Shown: positions 16,007 to 25,178, counted from the stretch's first letter. The stretch: 49,454 nucleotides of DNA from a virus (IMGVR_UViG_3300046007_008542:1-49454), one strand, 5' to 3'. Made by a program: numbers and translations. The notes: a model not told the origin generated them from the letters alone.

Positions 16007-18075
16007 TATTGTGGTATATTAAGGGGAGCAACAATATCGTTTATAGTTGCACCTCCCGTTACGGGGGCTAATTGAGGCGTAGGTAATACTGATACAGGGC
16101 GGACTCCTGGTGAATTTTCTCCCACTGGTATTTTATTATCACTTCCAAATATATCTGTTAACCATTTATTTTGATTACTTTGTCTATCACCCATAAATGC
16201 TGGTAGATTTTTCCAATCTGCTACTGGTTTTCCGTCTGAACCTGGTACTGTATTTAAAATTGTTGGAAATTTGCGAGGAACGAAGTCATGTACCGGAGCA
16301 AATGTCATTGTTATAGTCATTACGTGTGGTAATTCATATAAATCTCCACCACTTTCTGGTTCATCAATTGCTATCTCCCAAGGTGAATCGTTACCTATAG
16401 AATATGTTAAATTTTTAATTATTCCTGGTTGTCTGAACATATAATCACCTAATGTTAATCGCATATATGGGGCTCTCATTATATTATTACTATAATCAGG
16501 CATTGTATTTGAATATAGATAATTTAATTTTTGCCACATTGGTCTTAATTCTTCCTCAGACATTGCCGCTACTTGAAGAGTAAATGAAATATTTCGTTCA
16601 AATCCTTTGTAAATATAAAAAGGTTCTCCACGTCCTATATAATTAACTGTACCCCAAGACGGATTTGGACTATCTGTAATATCCTTAAGGTACGAACGAA
16701 AGATCATCCAGACACTATTTGTTGGAGAGTCGTTATCGACTGCTTCAATTCTAAATTTGATTAAATCTCTTACTCTAGTAGGTCTTGCGTTTCCTGGTAT
16801 TTTAATATATGATGAGCCCGGAGCGTCTGAAGCATAGTATAGTGGGGTTAAATTAACCTCATCTTTATAACCATCAGCTTGGCTTAAACCCAAGCGAGAA
16901 TCTATATTAAATGTTTTTAAATCTAAATTTTTATATTTAGATCTCCCAGTTATATTAAAGCGAATAGGTGTACTAGCTTGATTAGCCTTATTAATTTGAC
17001 TTACTCCAACTGTGGTACCTATATTTTTTTCAAAATATGTTGTTCCTATTTGATTTTTATTTGTCTGTCTATCAATAGCACTTTGTAATATTGAGTATGT
17101 TTTGGCAGCCCCGTAATTAATAGCATTTTGATCAATTTGATTACTTTGAGCTAGAGTATTTGTTAGATCTTCAGAAGGAGGAAGAATATTATTACTATAT
17201 TCTATTAAAGCTTCAGAATTGTATAAGTATTGTAATGATACTCCTTGAGCATTATAATAGTTTGGATTTAAAGCAGGGCGTACATATAAATAATCTTCAT
17301 TCTCATCTACAGCGTTGTTAGTAAAACCATCTTGTGAAATTTCAAGAGGTTTAGTTAAAGGTAGATATTGAGGATTACTTAATGTTTTGTAAATATATGG
17401 GATAGTAGTAATTCCTATACCATCAATAGAACCAGGACCACTAATGTATGAAGCTATATTGGCATCCGGGTTTTTTACTAATTTAGCTTTTAATCTAACT
17501 AATCTATTGTTAGCTCCTTGATCTTCTTGATTGTTATTAAAGGCAACATTTTCATATTTGGCATCATCGGATTGAATCGGCAACAAACCATGTCTTGTTA
17601 TATGACCTCCAAAAGCATTAAGTGGAACTTGAAGTAATGTATTAATACCACCATTATAGATACGAGTATTCCCTATATTAGCGTTAAAATTATCACCACC
17701 TCCAAAAAGTGTACTAAAGTTTCCTTGTAATACATTATTTAATATAGCTCCAGCGCCTAGAGGTGCTTCCAACTGTGGATTAGACAACTGTAGTCCAACT
17801 TGTTTGATTACAAACAATGGACCTTGTGGTGCATCTTTTAAGAATTTACCAATACGAATGAAATCTTTTTGAGAAGCATTTGTTGCTCCTGTAAAACCTC
17901 CTCTAATTAAACCACCGTCAATTCCTACAGCGTCGTTAGGATCGGCTTGTTGGTCTAAAGCAGGTGGAATAGCAGTAGTAATATATGGAGCTCCACTATC
18001 ACCACCACCTATTGTATCACGTCCGTATCTTAAATTCCTTAGATTTGTTAATGAAGCCTGTTGGAATATACCCAT
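16006..18075 (-). CDS. baseplate/tail tip structural protein, 689 residues
   Basis: A large virion protein not named with certainty. The C-terminal half contains NYIGRGEPFYIYKGFERNIS, then a helical EEELRPMWQKLNYL and a strand region RAPYMRLTLGDYMFRQPGII, a pattern seen in tube-initiator or gp54-type baseplate proteins that share the tail tube fold. The N-terminal half is Asn/Gly/Pro-rich and loop-like. It lies between the 97-residue Pro-rich gene and the LysM-like wedge gene, so it is very likely part of the central baseplate. It is not interrupted. Confidence 0.6.
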   Translation of the reverse strand: MGIFQQASLTNLRNLRYGRDTIGGGDSGAPYITTAIPPALDQQADPNDAVGIDGGLIRGGFTGATNASQKDFIRIGKFLKDAPQGPLFVIKQVGLQLSNPQLEAPLGAGAILNNVLQGNFSTLFGGGDNFNANIGNTRIYNGGINTLLQVPLNAFGGHITRHGLLPIQSDDAKYENVAFNNNQEDQGANNRLVRLKAKLVKNPDANIASYISGPGSIDGIGITTIPYIYKTLSNPQYLPLTKPLEISQDGFTNNAVDENEDYLYVRPALNPNYYNAQGVSLQYLYNSEALIEYSNNILPPSEDLTNTLAQSNQIDQNAINYGAAKTYSILQSAIDRQTNKNQIGTTYFEKNIGTTVGVSQINKANQASTPIRFNITGRSKYKNLDLKTFNIDSRLGLSQADGYKDEVNLTPLYYASDAPGSSYIKIPGNARPTRVRDLIKFRIEAVDNDSPTNSVWMIFRSYLKDITDSPNPSWGTVNYIGRGEPFYIYKGFERNISFTLQVAAMSEEELRPMWQKLNYLYSNTMPDYSNNIMRAPYMRLTLGDYMFRQPGIIKNLTYSIGNDSPWEIAIDEPESGGDLYELPHVMTITMTFAPVHDFVPRKFPTILNTVPGSDGKPVADWKNLPAFMGDRQSNQNKWLTDIFGSDNKIPVGENSPGVRPVSVLPTPQLAPVTGGATINDIVAPLNIPQ

Positions 18076-18084
18076 TATTAAGTA

Positions 18085-18378
18085 TTAAGGGTGTGGGAAA
18101 TCTACGTATTTAAGTCCAGGTGCGTTTCTGTAGGGTGCCGTATTTAACGGATCGGCTTCTTCTAAACGTGATGGTGTTGGTATAAATGGTACAAATCCAC
18201 CTGCTATTACTTGAATAGGTGGGTTTCCATTTACTGAATATTGATCATGGCGAGACCCTGGAGGATTTGGGTTAACGTTTGGTTGAAACGTTGGTGGTAC
18301 TGCCCCTCCATTCCATTTAGGTACTGCATTAGTGTACGATGTTGGATTTTGTAGTAAGGTTACTAATGATGTTGGCAT
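18085..18378 (-). CDS. proline-rich tail protein, 97 residues
   Basis: Not recognised. A Pro/Asn-rich (about 20 percent Pro) 97-residue protein without predicted secondary-structure signals, probably extended or binding along another virion protein. It is the first gene of the baseplate unit: an ATATTTAT box at 18403-18410 lies 24 bases upstream of its start. It follows the tape measure gene. Confidence 0.65.
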   Translation of the reverse strand: MPTSLVTLLQNPTSYTNAVPKWNGGAVPPTFQPNVNPNPPGSRHDQYSVNGNPPIQVIAGGFVPFIPTPSRLEEADPLNTAPYRNAPGLKYVDFPHP

Positions 18379-18402
18379 ATTATTTATGTTTTAATGTTTA
18401 TT

Positions 18403-18410
18403 ATAAATAT
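18403..18410 (-). promoter_or_regulatory. ATATTTAT box, baseplate unit
   Basis: ATATTTAT followed by AATAAACATT, 24 bases before the 97-residue gene; flanks match the box before the tube gene (AATAAACAAT). Confidence 0.5.
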
Positions 18411-18414
18411 TAAA

Positions 18415-20727
18415 TTAAGCTAAGCTATAATTACTTTTAAGCAATGAGGTCCCTACTTTATCTGGTCCCATATATATGTCAGATTTTTTATTATTGCTTT
18501 GCTGTACAAGTTGATTAGTAATTAATGTGTTTTTGTTTAAATCTTTTAATTCATTTAATAAGGCAGAATTATCTTGAACAACCGCGGTTTGTTGTTTTGG
18601 TCTATTAATCATATCTCCTAATCCTGGAGCAGCAGCAAATTCATCATTATCGCTTAATGAAAATAAACCACCTTCTTTAGGTGATATTATAGTTTTACCT
18701 TTAGCAGAATACATATCTCCAGCAGATGTAGGTTGAGTGGCATCAGTTTTAGCATCGTCAAATGCCCCCATCATAGCAGCAATTCCCGCTACTATACCAA
18801 CAGCAGCAAGACCAAAAGATATAGCAGAAGCAGTAGCAATAGCGCCAGCAGCTGATAATTCTAATTCAATTGCTAAGGTTGCTAAAGTTGCTAGTGTTTT
18901 CCCTAGTGATACCCCAGCAATAGCTAACATCATACCATATAAACCTCCAGCACTTGAAAGTGCACTAGCCATTGCTTCAACTAACTGTCCTAAAGGACCT
19001 CCTACTAAGCTTGTAACAATATCCTGCATTTTTTCCATAGCAAGATTAAATTGTTCTTGAGCATTTAATGCTTCTACTTTTTTAGCTACTTCCTCACCAC
19101 TCATAGAAACAATTTGTTCATGTGACATGCCCAAATATTGTTGTTTTAATAGCTGATCGGTAAGTTCATCTGTAGTTTTACCCATCATATCCGCTATCTT
19201 CTGTTGAGCAATAACGTTCATGTTAGAGTAGTTATTAAAATCAATTCCTTGATTTGCTAACTCTTTCATTTCTGTTGTTAAATCTCCAGTTAAAGCAGCA
19301 GCACGAGCACGTTCTAAATTAAATTGTCTTCCTGTAATTAATTCGGCTTGTAATTCATTTTCAATAGATGATTCAAAATCAAGTAAAGCAGATGCGGATT
19401 TTTTAGCGCTTTCTAAAGTAGTACCTAATAATCTAGCTTGAACAACAGCTTCTGTTAGGGCAGGTACATTACCTTTAAACATTGCTAATGTTTGACCAGA
19501 TATTTTACCAACTTCATCCATAACTTCTACTTGATCTTGCTGAAGTCCATTTTGAACTGAGAGTTGTTGGGTAGTTTGATAAATGATGTTTTTAACATCT
19601 TTAAATTCTTGTCCAGATATCTTAGTAAGTTTTGCTAATCCTCCAGCAGATTCATTACTAATTCCAAGTGTTTTAGTTAACTTAATGAACTCAGTGTTCA
19701 TGTCTTCACTAAACTGGGTGTTGTATCCTAATTGCTTTCCTAACTCAGCATTAGCAGCAACCATTCTTCCAGTAGTAACTGCTATATCTCCAGAAGCAAC
19801 AGCAATAGCATTAAATTCTTGTCTTATAACAAGTGCTTCATCATAAGTTTTAACTAAACCTCTTTGTATTTTTACTGTTTGATCAGATATGGCAAACGCC
19901 ATTTGTTTAATAAACGCAAATATTGCAGTAAATGGGCTAAGTAATTTTGATATGTCTTTATATGTGTTACTTATTCTATTAGTTACTGTATCTTGTTCTT
20001 TTGCTAGTTTAAGAAGAATTTCATGTTTTTTTATTTCATCTTCATATTGTTTTTGGAGTCCTTTATGAGATTTTATTATATCTTCAACTTTATCTAAAGT
20101 TTGTTGTTTTTGAGCAGTAATTTTTGCTTCTTGATTTTGATCTTTTTCTAAAATCTTTATATTATCTTCTTGATATTTAATTTTTGCTTTAATATCTCGA
20201 ATCGCTTGAGTTTGTAGGGCTCTATCAGCAGTTTCTCTAGTGTTTCTGCGGGCGACTTCAGTAGCAGCTAGTTGTTGTCGTAAATCATCAATTTTAGCAT
20301 CAGCTTCTCCAATTCTAAGTCTTCTATTAATTTCTTTATCTTCTAATTTAAGAAGTTCTTCTTGAAGGTCTTTTTGTCTTAAAGTAAATCTACCTCTTGC
20401 TTCAAATGACTTATTGTTTCGAGCCATATAATCGGCATAAGTCTGCCCAATATTAGCAATAGATTTTTCTACATCTTTTACTTTTAATCGTCCATCAGTT
20501 AATTTTTTAGATAAACCAATGGTTTTAGATAAAGCATCATTATATCTACCTAAATCATTATAAAGTTCACTATTAGCTCCTTTAGAAAGTTTAAGCTCAT
20601 CCGTAACAGATTTAATATTTCTAGACAAAGATCTCGATAAATCTATAGATTCTTTTAAGGAATCATTAAATCTATTTAGTTCTTCATTATTTTTTTGAAA
20701 ATCTGGATCGTTAGGATTGTTAGCCAT
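18415..20727 (-). CDS. tail tape measure protein
   Basis: A 770-residue protein that sets tail length. The first about 280 residues are long charged coiled coil (many Lys/Glu heptads); a central mixed region follows; residues about 600-655 form a very hydrophobic Ala/Gly/Ile/Leu stretch (membrane-insertion segments typical of tape measures), and the C-terminus is soluble. Position is diagnostic: tube, then chaperones with a frameshift, then this gene, then baseplate. At 770 residues it would fit a contractile tail of roughly 110-120 nm by the usual 0.15 nm per residue rule. ATATTTAT box at 20745-20752, 17 bases upstream. Confidence 0.9.
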   Translation of the reverse strand: MANNPNDPDFQKNNEELNRFNDSLKESIDLSRSLSRNIKSVTDELKLSKGANSELYNDLGRYNDALSKTIGLSKKLTDGRLKVKDVEKSIANIGQTYADYMARNNKSFEARGRFTLRQKDLQEELLKLEDKEINRRLRIGEADAKIDDLRQQLAATEVARRNTRETADRALQTQAIRDIKAKIKYQEDNIKILEKDQNQEAKITAQKQQTLDKVEDIIKSHKGLQKQYEDEIKKHEILLKLAKEQDTVTNRISNTYKDISKLLSPFTAIFAFIKQMAFAISDQTVKIQRGLVKTYDEALVIRQEFNAIAVASGDIAVTTGRMVAANAELGKQLGYNTQFSEDMNTEFIKLTKTLGISNESAGGLAKLTKISGQEFKDVKNIIYQTTQQLSVQNGLQQDQVEVMDEVGKISGQTLAMFKGNVPALTEAVVQARLLGTTLESAKKSASALLDFESSIENELQAELITGRQFNLERARAAALTGDLTTEMKELANQGIDFNNYSNMNVIAQQKIADMMGKTTDELTDQLLKQQYLGMSHEQIVSMSGEEVAKKVEALNAQEQFNLAMEKMQDIVTSLVGGPLGQLVEAMASALSSAGGLYGMMLAIAGVSLGKTLATLATLAIELELSAAGAIATASAISFGLAAVGIVAGIAAMMGAFDDAKTDATQPTSAGDMYSAKGKTIISPKEGGLFSLSDNDEFAAAPGLGDMINRPKQQTAVVQDNSALLNELKDLNKNTLITNQLVQQSNNKKSDIYMGPDKVGTSLLKSNYSLA

Positions 20728-20744
20728 AGTAGTGTATTATATAG

Positions 20745-20752
20745 ATAAATAT
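20745..20752 (-). promoter_or_regulatory. ATATTTAT box before tape measure
   Basis: ATATTTAT, 17 bases before the tape measure start, directly after the chaperone terminator. Confidence 0.5.
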
Positions 20753-20753
20753 G

Positions 20754-20779
20754 AAAAGCCCTACTTTCGTGGGGCTTTT
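20754..20779 (-). terminator. intrinsic terminator after the chaperone unit
   Basis: Hairpin AAAAGCCC...GGGCTTTT with an inner AC/GT pair and GAAA loop on the minus strand, overlapping the stop codon of the chaperone extension at 20761. The T run is the 3' arm of the stem (CTTTT). It would separate the chaperones from the tape measure, whose own promoter box starts at 20752. Confidence 0.6.
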
Positions 20780-21039
20780 GCTGTGTAGGTTGGGTTCATT
20801 GGAGGTTTGACAGTTGTTGATGAAGCTGATTTCATAGATTTTTGTTGTTTTTCAGCATCAGCATTTTGTTTTTCAAAATGTTCTCTAATTTTATGATATA
20901 TAAAATCACGATGCGAAATAGGCAAATTGTAAACTGTATTCCAATCGTATCCTCCATTTCCGTAAAATACAATTTCATGTATTCTAGAAAATAGATATTC
21001 TCGATATTTAGGCGTCAGGCCAAAAAAAGCTAATCCCAA
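20761..21039 (-). CDS. tail assembly chaperone, frameshift extension (T part)
   Basis: An open frame that overlaps the end of the gp26-like chaperone gene by 32 bases in another frame. It has no ATG at its 5' end: the first possible start is TTG at 21037-21039 and a stop lies four codons upstream, so independent start is doubtful. It is best read as the extension reached by ribosomal frameshift at the T7 run 21022-21028, giving a fusion of about 333 residues. The sequence contains LTPKYREYLFSRIHEIVFYG and ends in a Lys/Pro-rich tail. The place, directly before the tape measure gene, is exactly where lambda G/GT and P2 E/E' pairs lie. Confidence 0.7.
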   Translation of the reverse strand: MGLAFFGLTPKYREYLFSRIHEIVFYGNGGYDWNTVYNLPISHRDFIYHKIREHFEKQNADAEKQQKSMKSASSTTVKPPMNPTYTAKAPRK

Positions 21040-21763
21040 TAGGGATAGTTACGCCCTCCTGAACGTAGCCATCTTTGTTTAAAGTTATTGTAGTTTCAAT
21101 ATCTGGGGATATCTCGTTATAATATTTTTTTAATGCTCGTGAATCTGGTGCTAGTAAGTAATTATCTACGAAATCTACAATCGATACTAGGTCAGTCTTG
21201 CCGTTAACTGCGATTATCATGCGCTTTAAACGCGTAGTATTCTCGAATGAGCCATTTGGGTCAATTTTTTGAAGTCCTTTAAGTTCTGCGTCAATTGCTT
21301 TATCGTCTTTGCCTGTTAGTAACTTAAATGTTACGGTATTATTTGATTTAGGTAATTGAAATTCAAATTCGTTTTTACCTTTTTCGAATATATTTTCGTC
21401 TAAAGGTTTTTCATCTAATGTAGTTAAATCTAAGGAATATTCATCATCGTTACCTGTTGATTCGTTTCTAAATTTGAATGAATATTCTTTACCATATCCC
21501 AAGATACGAGCAGCAAATAAAACTGCGTTTTTATCACCTGTAACCAACTCATCAATATCAATTGGTGTTACTATAAGTGATTTTAGTAATTTATCAATAG
21601 CAGTTCCCTGCTTAATGAAGTTAATGTTAGTTAAGATATCTTCATCTCGTGCACTCATGTAGCGCATTTCGATTTCTCCCTTAGCTAACAACGATGTTTC
21701 AGGGTAAACAAGACCTTTTGATGGTAATGTAACCGTTTCCGTTGGAATTTTTAAATCTGTCAT
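21008..21763 (-). CDS. tail assembly chaperone / T4 gp26-like baseplate-family protein
   Basis: A 251-residue protein resembling the T4 baseplate protein family that includes gp26 (start TETVTLPSKGLVYP, then EIEMRYMSARDEDIL and a helical C-terminal half). Its position after the tube and before the tape measure, and its overlapping +1 frame, indicate the abundant G-type chaperone that binds the tape measure while the tail is built. ATATTTAT box at 21787-21794 lies 23 bases upstream and a hairpin terminator isolates it from the preceding gene. Both names may be right, since T4 gp26-type proteins are structurally ambiguous. Confidence 0.75.
   Translation of the reverse strand: MTDLKIPTETVTLPSKGLVYPETSLLAKGEIEMRYMSARDEDILTNINFIKQGTAIDKLLKSLIVTPIDIDELVTGDKNAVLFAARILGYGKEYSFKFRNESTGNDDEYSLDLTTLDEKPLDENIFEKGKNEFEFQLPKSNNTVTFKLLTGKDDKAIDAELKGLQKIDPNGSFENTTRLKRMIIAVNGKTDLVSIVDFVDNYLLAPDSRALKKYYNEISPDIETTITLNKDGYVQEGVTIPIGISFFWPDA
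21022..21028 (-). other. candidate programmed frameshift site (T7 run)
   Basis: Seven consecutive T on the minus strand (codons AGC TTT TTT TGG in the 251-residue frame) inside the 32-base overlap. To continue in the 92-residue frame a ribosome must move +1 (P-site Phe slips from TTT to TTT, then reads GGC) or -2. Both re-pair Phe tRNA perfectly on the T run. The zero-frame stop follows 12 bases after the run. Confidence 0.6.
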
Positions 21764-21786
21764 AAACTTATTTTAATTTTATATAT

Positions 21787-21794
21787 ATAAATAT
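21787..21794 (-). promoter_or_regulatory. ATATTTAT box before chaperone
   Basis: ATATTTAT, 23 bases before the 251-residue chaperone start, just after a terminator hairpin. Confidence 0.5.
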
Positions 21795-21820
21795 AATGAA
21801 ACTATGTTTTTTGTAAAAGA

Positions 21821-21847
21821 AACCCGATATTTCTATCGGGTTTTTTA
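21821..21847 (-). terminator. intrinsic terminator between 86-residue gene and chaperone
   Basis: Minus-strand stem AAACCCGATA / TATCGGGTTT closed by a GAAA tetraloop, followed by TTTCTTTT-like T-rich sequence. The same stem on the plus strand is followed by TTTTTT, so it may act in both directions. It lies 2 bases after the stop of the 86-residue gene. Confidence 0.7.
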
Positions 21848-21848
21848 T

Positions 21849-22109
21849 TTAATTTCTAGGAGCATCTGTTCTATCTGAGAAATAGCGATCTATATACCCT
21901 TTTATTCCTGAGACAAACTCAGATTTCTCTCTATCTGTTAATTTACTATAATCTTTTAATACATCTAATTCACCAAGCATATAGGCAAAACCACGTTGCA
22001 TGTTATCAACACTATTTCTATGTTGATCTACATTTCCGTCAGAACCTACGTTTCCGTCAAGTGCTTCAGAAATACATTCTTGAATTAGTTGTTTAAGAAT
22101 TTGATTCAT
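21849..22109 (-). CDS. hypothetical protein between tube and chaperone, 86 residues
   Basis: Not recognised. A helical, acidic protein (MNQILKQLIQECISEALDG...) with about six Asp/Glu-rich turns. It starts right after the tube gene stop (1 base gap), so it is co-transcribed with the tube and ends at a strong hairpin terminator. A tail assembly or tube-completion helper is plausible from its place. Confidence 0.7.
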   Translation of the reverse strand: MNQILKQLIQECISEALDGNVGSDGNVDQHRNSVDNMQRGFAYMLGELDVLKDYSKLTDREKSEFVSGIKGYIDRYFSDRTDAPRN

Positions 22110-22110
22110 G

Positions 22111-22602
22111 TTAGTAATTTAAGATGCAATAATCCATACCAATTGTCATAGTAAGATTAACTGCTTCTGTATATGTCGACCAATCGTAATCGTCAAAGTT
22201 TGCTGTTTTGATAAAAGCACCTTTAACAACCCATTCTGATACTACATCACCAACTGGACCTAAAACATTAAATGTAATGTCTTTTTTATAGAAATCTGAG
22301 TAACCAGCTCTACCAGTGATTGATTCATATGCTAAACGAGCCCATTCCATTACTACTTGAGCACCTGATGGAGCAATTGGATCAAATAATGTGAATGTCA
22401 TATCACCCCATAGTCTTTTTCCACTACGGATTTTTCTATAGGTGTTGATGTGATCTAGTATAATTTCTCCATCATCGAAATTTACGGCACTAACACCTTT
22501 AATGATATATGATGGAATACCATTTACATACATTATAAACCTATTTGGTACTTTAGGTTCATATTGAGTAAACATAATTTCGTTTGCGTTTAATATAGGC
22601 AT
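22111..22602 (-). CDS. 19: tail tube protein (T4 gp19-like)
   Basis: The 163-residue inner tube subunit of the contractile tail. The gp19-like pattern is visible: EPKVPNRFIMYVNGIPSYIIKGV at the N-terminus, WGDMTFTLFDPI in the middle, and YTEAVNLTMTIGMDYC at the C-terminus, as in T4-type and phage-like contractile systems. It follows the sheath gene and has an ATATTTAT box at 22631-22638, 28 bases upstream of its ATG. Confidence 0.92.
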   Translation of the reverse strand: MPILNANEIMFTQYEPKVPNRFIMYVNGIPSYIIKGVSAVNFDDGEIILDHINTYRKIRSGKRLWGDMTFTLFDPIAPSGAQVVMEWARLAYESITGRAGYSDFYKKDITFNVLGPVGDVVSEWVVKGAFIKTANFDDYDWSTYTEAVNLTMTIGMDYCILNY

Positions 22603-22630
22603 GTTATGTTGTATTTATTAATTGTTTATT

Positions 22631-22638
22631 ATAAATAT
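22631..22638 (-). promoter_or_regulatory. ATATTTAT box before tail tube
   Basis: ATATTTAT, 28 bases before the tube start; downstream AATAAACAAT like the baseplate box. Confidence 0.55.
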
Positions 22639-22644
22639 TACTTC

Positions 22645-24783
22645 TTATGGGAATGATACACCAGTTGGTAAAATTGTGAAATCTAATATTACGAATTCAG
22701 CAGTTTTAGTTGGTTGGATGTAAATTTGACCTACTAATTGGTTTCTATCTACAACACTTGGTGTGTTATTTGATTCATCCATAATTACTTTAAACGCGTA
22801 TAAACCTTGTCTTTGTACTACTGAGTCTAAGTATGGGTTTACTTGGTTTAAGAATTTGTTTCTTGTAACCGCTGTATTTTGTTCAAATACTAATGAACGA
22901 GATACACCACTAATATATCCTTTTAAGGCAATTAATAATCTTCTAACATTTACTCTATCTAAAGCAGTTGCTTTTTGTTGTAATGTTTTCTGTCCAAATA
23001 CTACAACACCATTTCCAGGGAATGTAGCTAATGGGTTTACATTATCTAAATATAAATTGTTTCTATCGCTTAATGATAATTTTCTTTCAACTTTTACTAC
23101 ATTTGGAATACCACCTCTAGTAATACCTGCTGGAGCAAACCATGGAGCTGCTACTTGATCTGTAAAGGCAAATACACCACCCATTAATACTGAAGCTGGA
23201 ACCCATACTAATCTACCCATTGCGGAGCTGAATATTTGGCACCATGGCCAGTATGTAGCACCATAGCTAGAATTTGAAGCATTTGCTGCTGTTTTAGCAC
23301 TTGTAACTGTACCACCATAAGGAACAGGGTCAATTACTGCTAAAGCATCTGCTCTTCCTTCACATAAAGCTATTGGATCAGCGCCGTTAGCACCAATATT
23401 AATATTTGAATTTCCACCGGCTAAGAATAAACCAGGAGTCATTAATATGTTAAATATATATTCGTCTGAGTTATTTAGTAAATTAATTGCTGGGAAGTAA
23501 TCTTCTGTTGTAAATCCTTGAGCATTTGTTACACCTGAAATAATATTTTCATACATGAATCTTGGTAATGTAGTATCTATTAATCCACCATTAAATGCAC
23601 CTGCTAAGCCTCCATCTCCATTTGCTGGTAGACTTCCACTAAATAGTGCTGATTGGTATAATCCGTTATTATCGAATGTACCAAATTGAGCTTGTGTTAC
23701 TGTTGCAATTCTGATGTATCTTGATGCATTTGGAAAATCTCCACTATAATCAATGTATCCTTGACCGTCTGTTACAGAATAAGTATAAACTGGTTTTGTA
23801 TTACCTATTACTCTAGCTATGTAATTTGGTTGGTCAACATCTAATGATAAGTTAGTCCATGTTTCAAGAACGTTTGGTTGAGCATCGTTATCGTTACCGC
23901 TTCTTACAACTAAGGTAAATGTACCTTGTGTAGTATTTACGTTTTGAACCTGCCAACGAACATTAGTAGCGCTACCGCTTACTAAAGCTCCTGAAGATAA
24001 TATTGAACCTGAGTTGTTCATTTGAGCACCCCAAGCTAATGTTTCAACTTCAAAACATTGGGTTCCTGTTAAACCACCAGCAAAGTTGTTAGTAATACTT
24101 GATGACAATATTCTAAATGAATTTCCTAATGATTCATTTTCATATACACTAGCTGTTACTGCTAAATCAGTTATAGATGACGTTGCAGCAATTCTAAATG
24201 TAGATTGTAATGAATTAATTTTATCAGTAATATTAGTTGCTGTAGCTGTAGCTGTTGATCCTGTTGTAACAAAATATATTGGAGCAGCATCTACTAAAGT
24301 GCTACTACCTGTCATAACAAATTTACCATACGATGCAGTTGTTGATGTACCCGCAGCCGAACCTGTTAATAAGAAGAATATAGTGTTATTACCTGGGTCA
24401 TTTACGTGAAGCCCTGCTACACTCATAGAAGAGGTTGCATTTAATCCTACTAAAGGAATACTTGCAGACGAGAATGATTCTAATGCTGAGCCTGTTCCTT
24501 GGTGTGTGATTCTTGTTACTAATAGAGTTGTACCTCCATTATCGAAATAATTTTTAGCTGTTAATGAGGTAAAATATTCCATAGAGCCACTTGCTCCATT
24601 GCTAAAAGTAGTTCCAAATTTCGCAATATACTCACTATATGAAGTGACTAATGTTGGAACATAAGGAATACCGTTAACCGTTGGTCCAATGATAGCTGCA
24701 CCAGCTTCAATAGGGCCTTGTGTTACTGCGCTCTGGTCGTTTTCATTGGTGTATACACCAGGAGAGATAATTGCTTCTGCCAT
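22645..24783 (-). CDS. 18: tail sheath protein (T4 gp18-like)
   Basis: The 712-residue contractile sheath subunit. Diagnostic parts: N-terminal ISPGVYTNENDQSAVTQGP, the conserved GYISGVSRSLVFE and VVQRQGLYAFKVIMDES segments near the C-terminus, and a final strand ending in TGVSFP. A Ser/Thr/Ala/Gly-rich central insertion (about residues 110-380) is larger than in the minimal sheath and probably forms the exposed domains. Length is close to T4 gp18 (659). Confidence 0.95.
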   Translation of the reverse strand: MAEAIISPGVYTNENDQSAVTQGPIEAGAAIIGPTVNGIPYVPTLVTSYSEYIAKFGTTFSNGASGSMEYFTSLTAKNYFDNGGTTLLVTRITHQGTGSALESFSSASIPLVGLNATSSMSVAGLHVNDPGNNTIFFLLTGSAAGTSTTASYGKFVMTGSSTLVDAAPIYFVTTGSTATATATNITDKINSLQSTFRIAATSSITDLAVTASVYENESLGNSFRILSSSITNNFAGGLTGTQCFEVETLAWGAQMNNSGSILSSGALVSGSATNVRWQVQNVNTTQGTFTLVVRSGNDNDAQPNVLETWTNLSLDVDQPNYIARVIGNTKPVYTYSVTDGQGYIDYSGDFPNASRYIRIATVTQAQFGTFDNNGLYQSALFSGSLPANGDGGLAGAFNGGLIDTTLPRFMYENIISGVTNAQGFTTEDYFPAINLLNNSDEYIFNILMTPGLFLAGGNSNINIGANGADPIALCEGRADALAVIDPVPYGGTVTSAKTAANASNSSYGATYWPWCQIFSSAMGRLVWVPASVLMGGVFAFTDQVAAPWFAPAGITRGGIPNVVKVERKLSLSDRNNLYLDNVNPLATFPGNGVVVFGQKTLQQKATALDRVNVRRLLIALKGYISGVSRSLVFEQNTAVTRNKFLNQVNPYLDSVVQRQGLYAFKVIMDESNNTPSVVDRNQLVGQIYIQPTKTAEFVILDFTILPTGVSFP

Positions 24784-24824
24784 TTTATGTTGTTATTTTA
24801 AATTGTATTAGGGTTGTTCTAATG

Positions 24825-24832
24825 ATAAATAT
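24825..24832 (-). promoter_or_regulatory. ATATTTAT box before sheath
   Basis: ATATTTAT, 41 bases before the sheath start. Confidence 0.5.
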
Positions 24833-24846
24833 TCTAAAACCCTTAC

Positions 24847-24863
24847 AAACCTAAAATAGGTTT
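24847..24863 (-). terminator. weak hairpin between coiled-coil gene and sheath
   Basis: Stem AAACCTA / TAGGTTT with a TTT loop on the minus strand, overlapping the stop of the 97-residue gene and 15 bases before the sheath promoter box. No proper T run follows it, so termination is uncertain. Confidence 0.3.
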
Positions 24864-25155
24864 ATTTAAGTTCACCTGTTTCTAGATCAACTTGTCTATC
24901 TCCATATTTTTCGCCTAATTTAGCGGTTAATACTAGACGTTTTTCATTAATTTCTTGAATATAGTTGATTAAATCGATTCTATTTCCATTTAATTCGTCT
25001 ATTTTTTTCTTAGCTTCTTCAAGATTAAGAACTACTATTCCTAAATCAAATAATGCTTTTTGATATCCTTCATGGACACTTTTAAATTCTGCTAATTCTT
25101 CTACTGTTAATTGATCTAATGATTGTGTTTGTGTTTCTGCGTTTCCTTTTAACAT
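24862..25155 (-). CDS. coiled-coil protein, 97 residues
   Basis: Not recognised. Almost entirely helical and charged (QSLDQLTVEELAEFKSVH..., EEAKKKIDELNGNR), predicted coiled coil, no Cys or membrane part. It lies between a Cys-rich 80-residue gene and the sheath gene and may be a non-virion assembly helper. Confidence 0.7.
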   Translation of the reverse strand: MLKGNAETQTQSLDQLTVEELAEFKSVHEGYQKALFDLGIVVLNLEEAKKKIDELNGNRIDLINYIQEINEKRLVLTAKLGEKYGDRQVDLETGELK

Positions 25156-25178
25156 AACGTTGGTTTTTAATTAATTAT

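Noticed and set aside
21055-21060. AGGAGG on the coding strand before TTG 21037-21039 as a Shine-Dalgarno for a separate T gene
   Set aside because: The distance to TTG is about 14 bases, neighbouring genes use no such site, and the bases code for Gln-Glu in the chaperone; a frameshift explains the overlap better.
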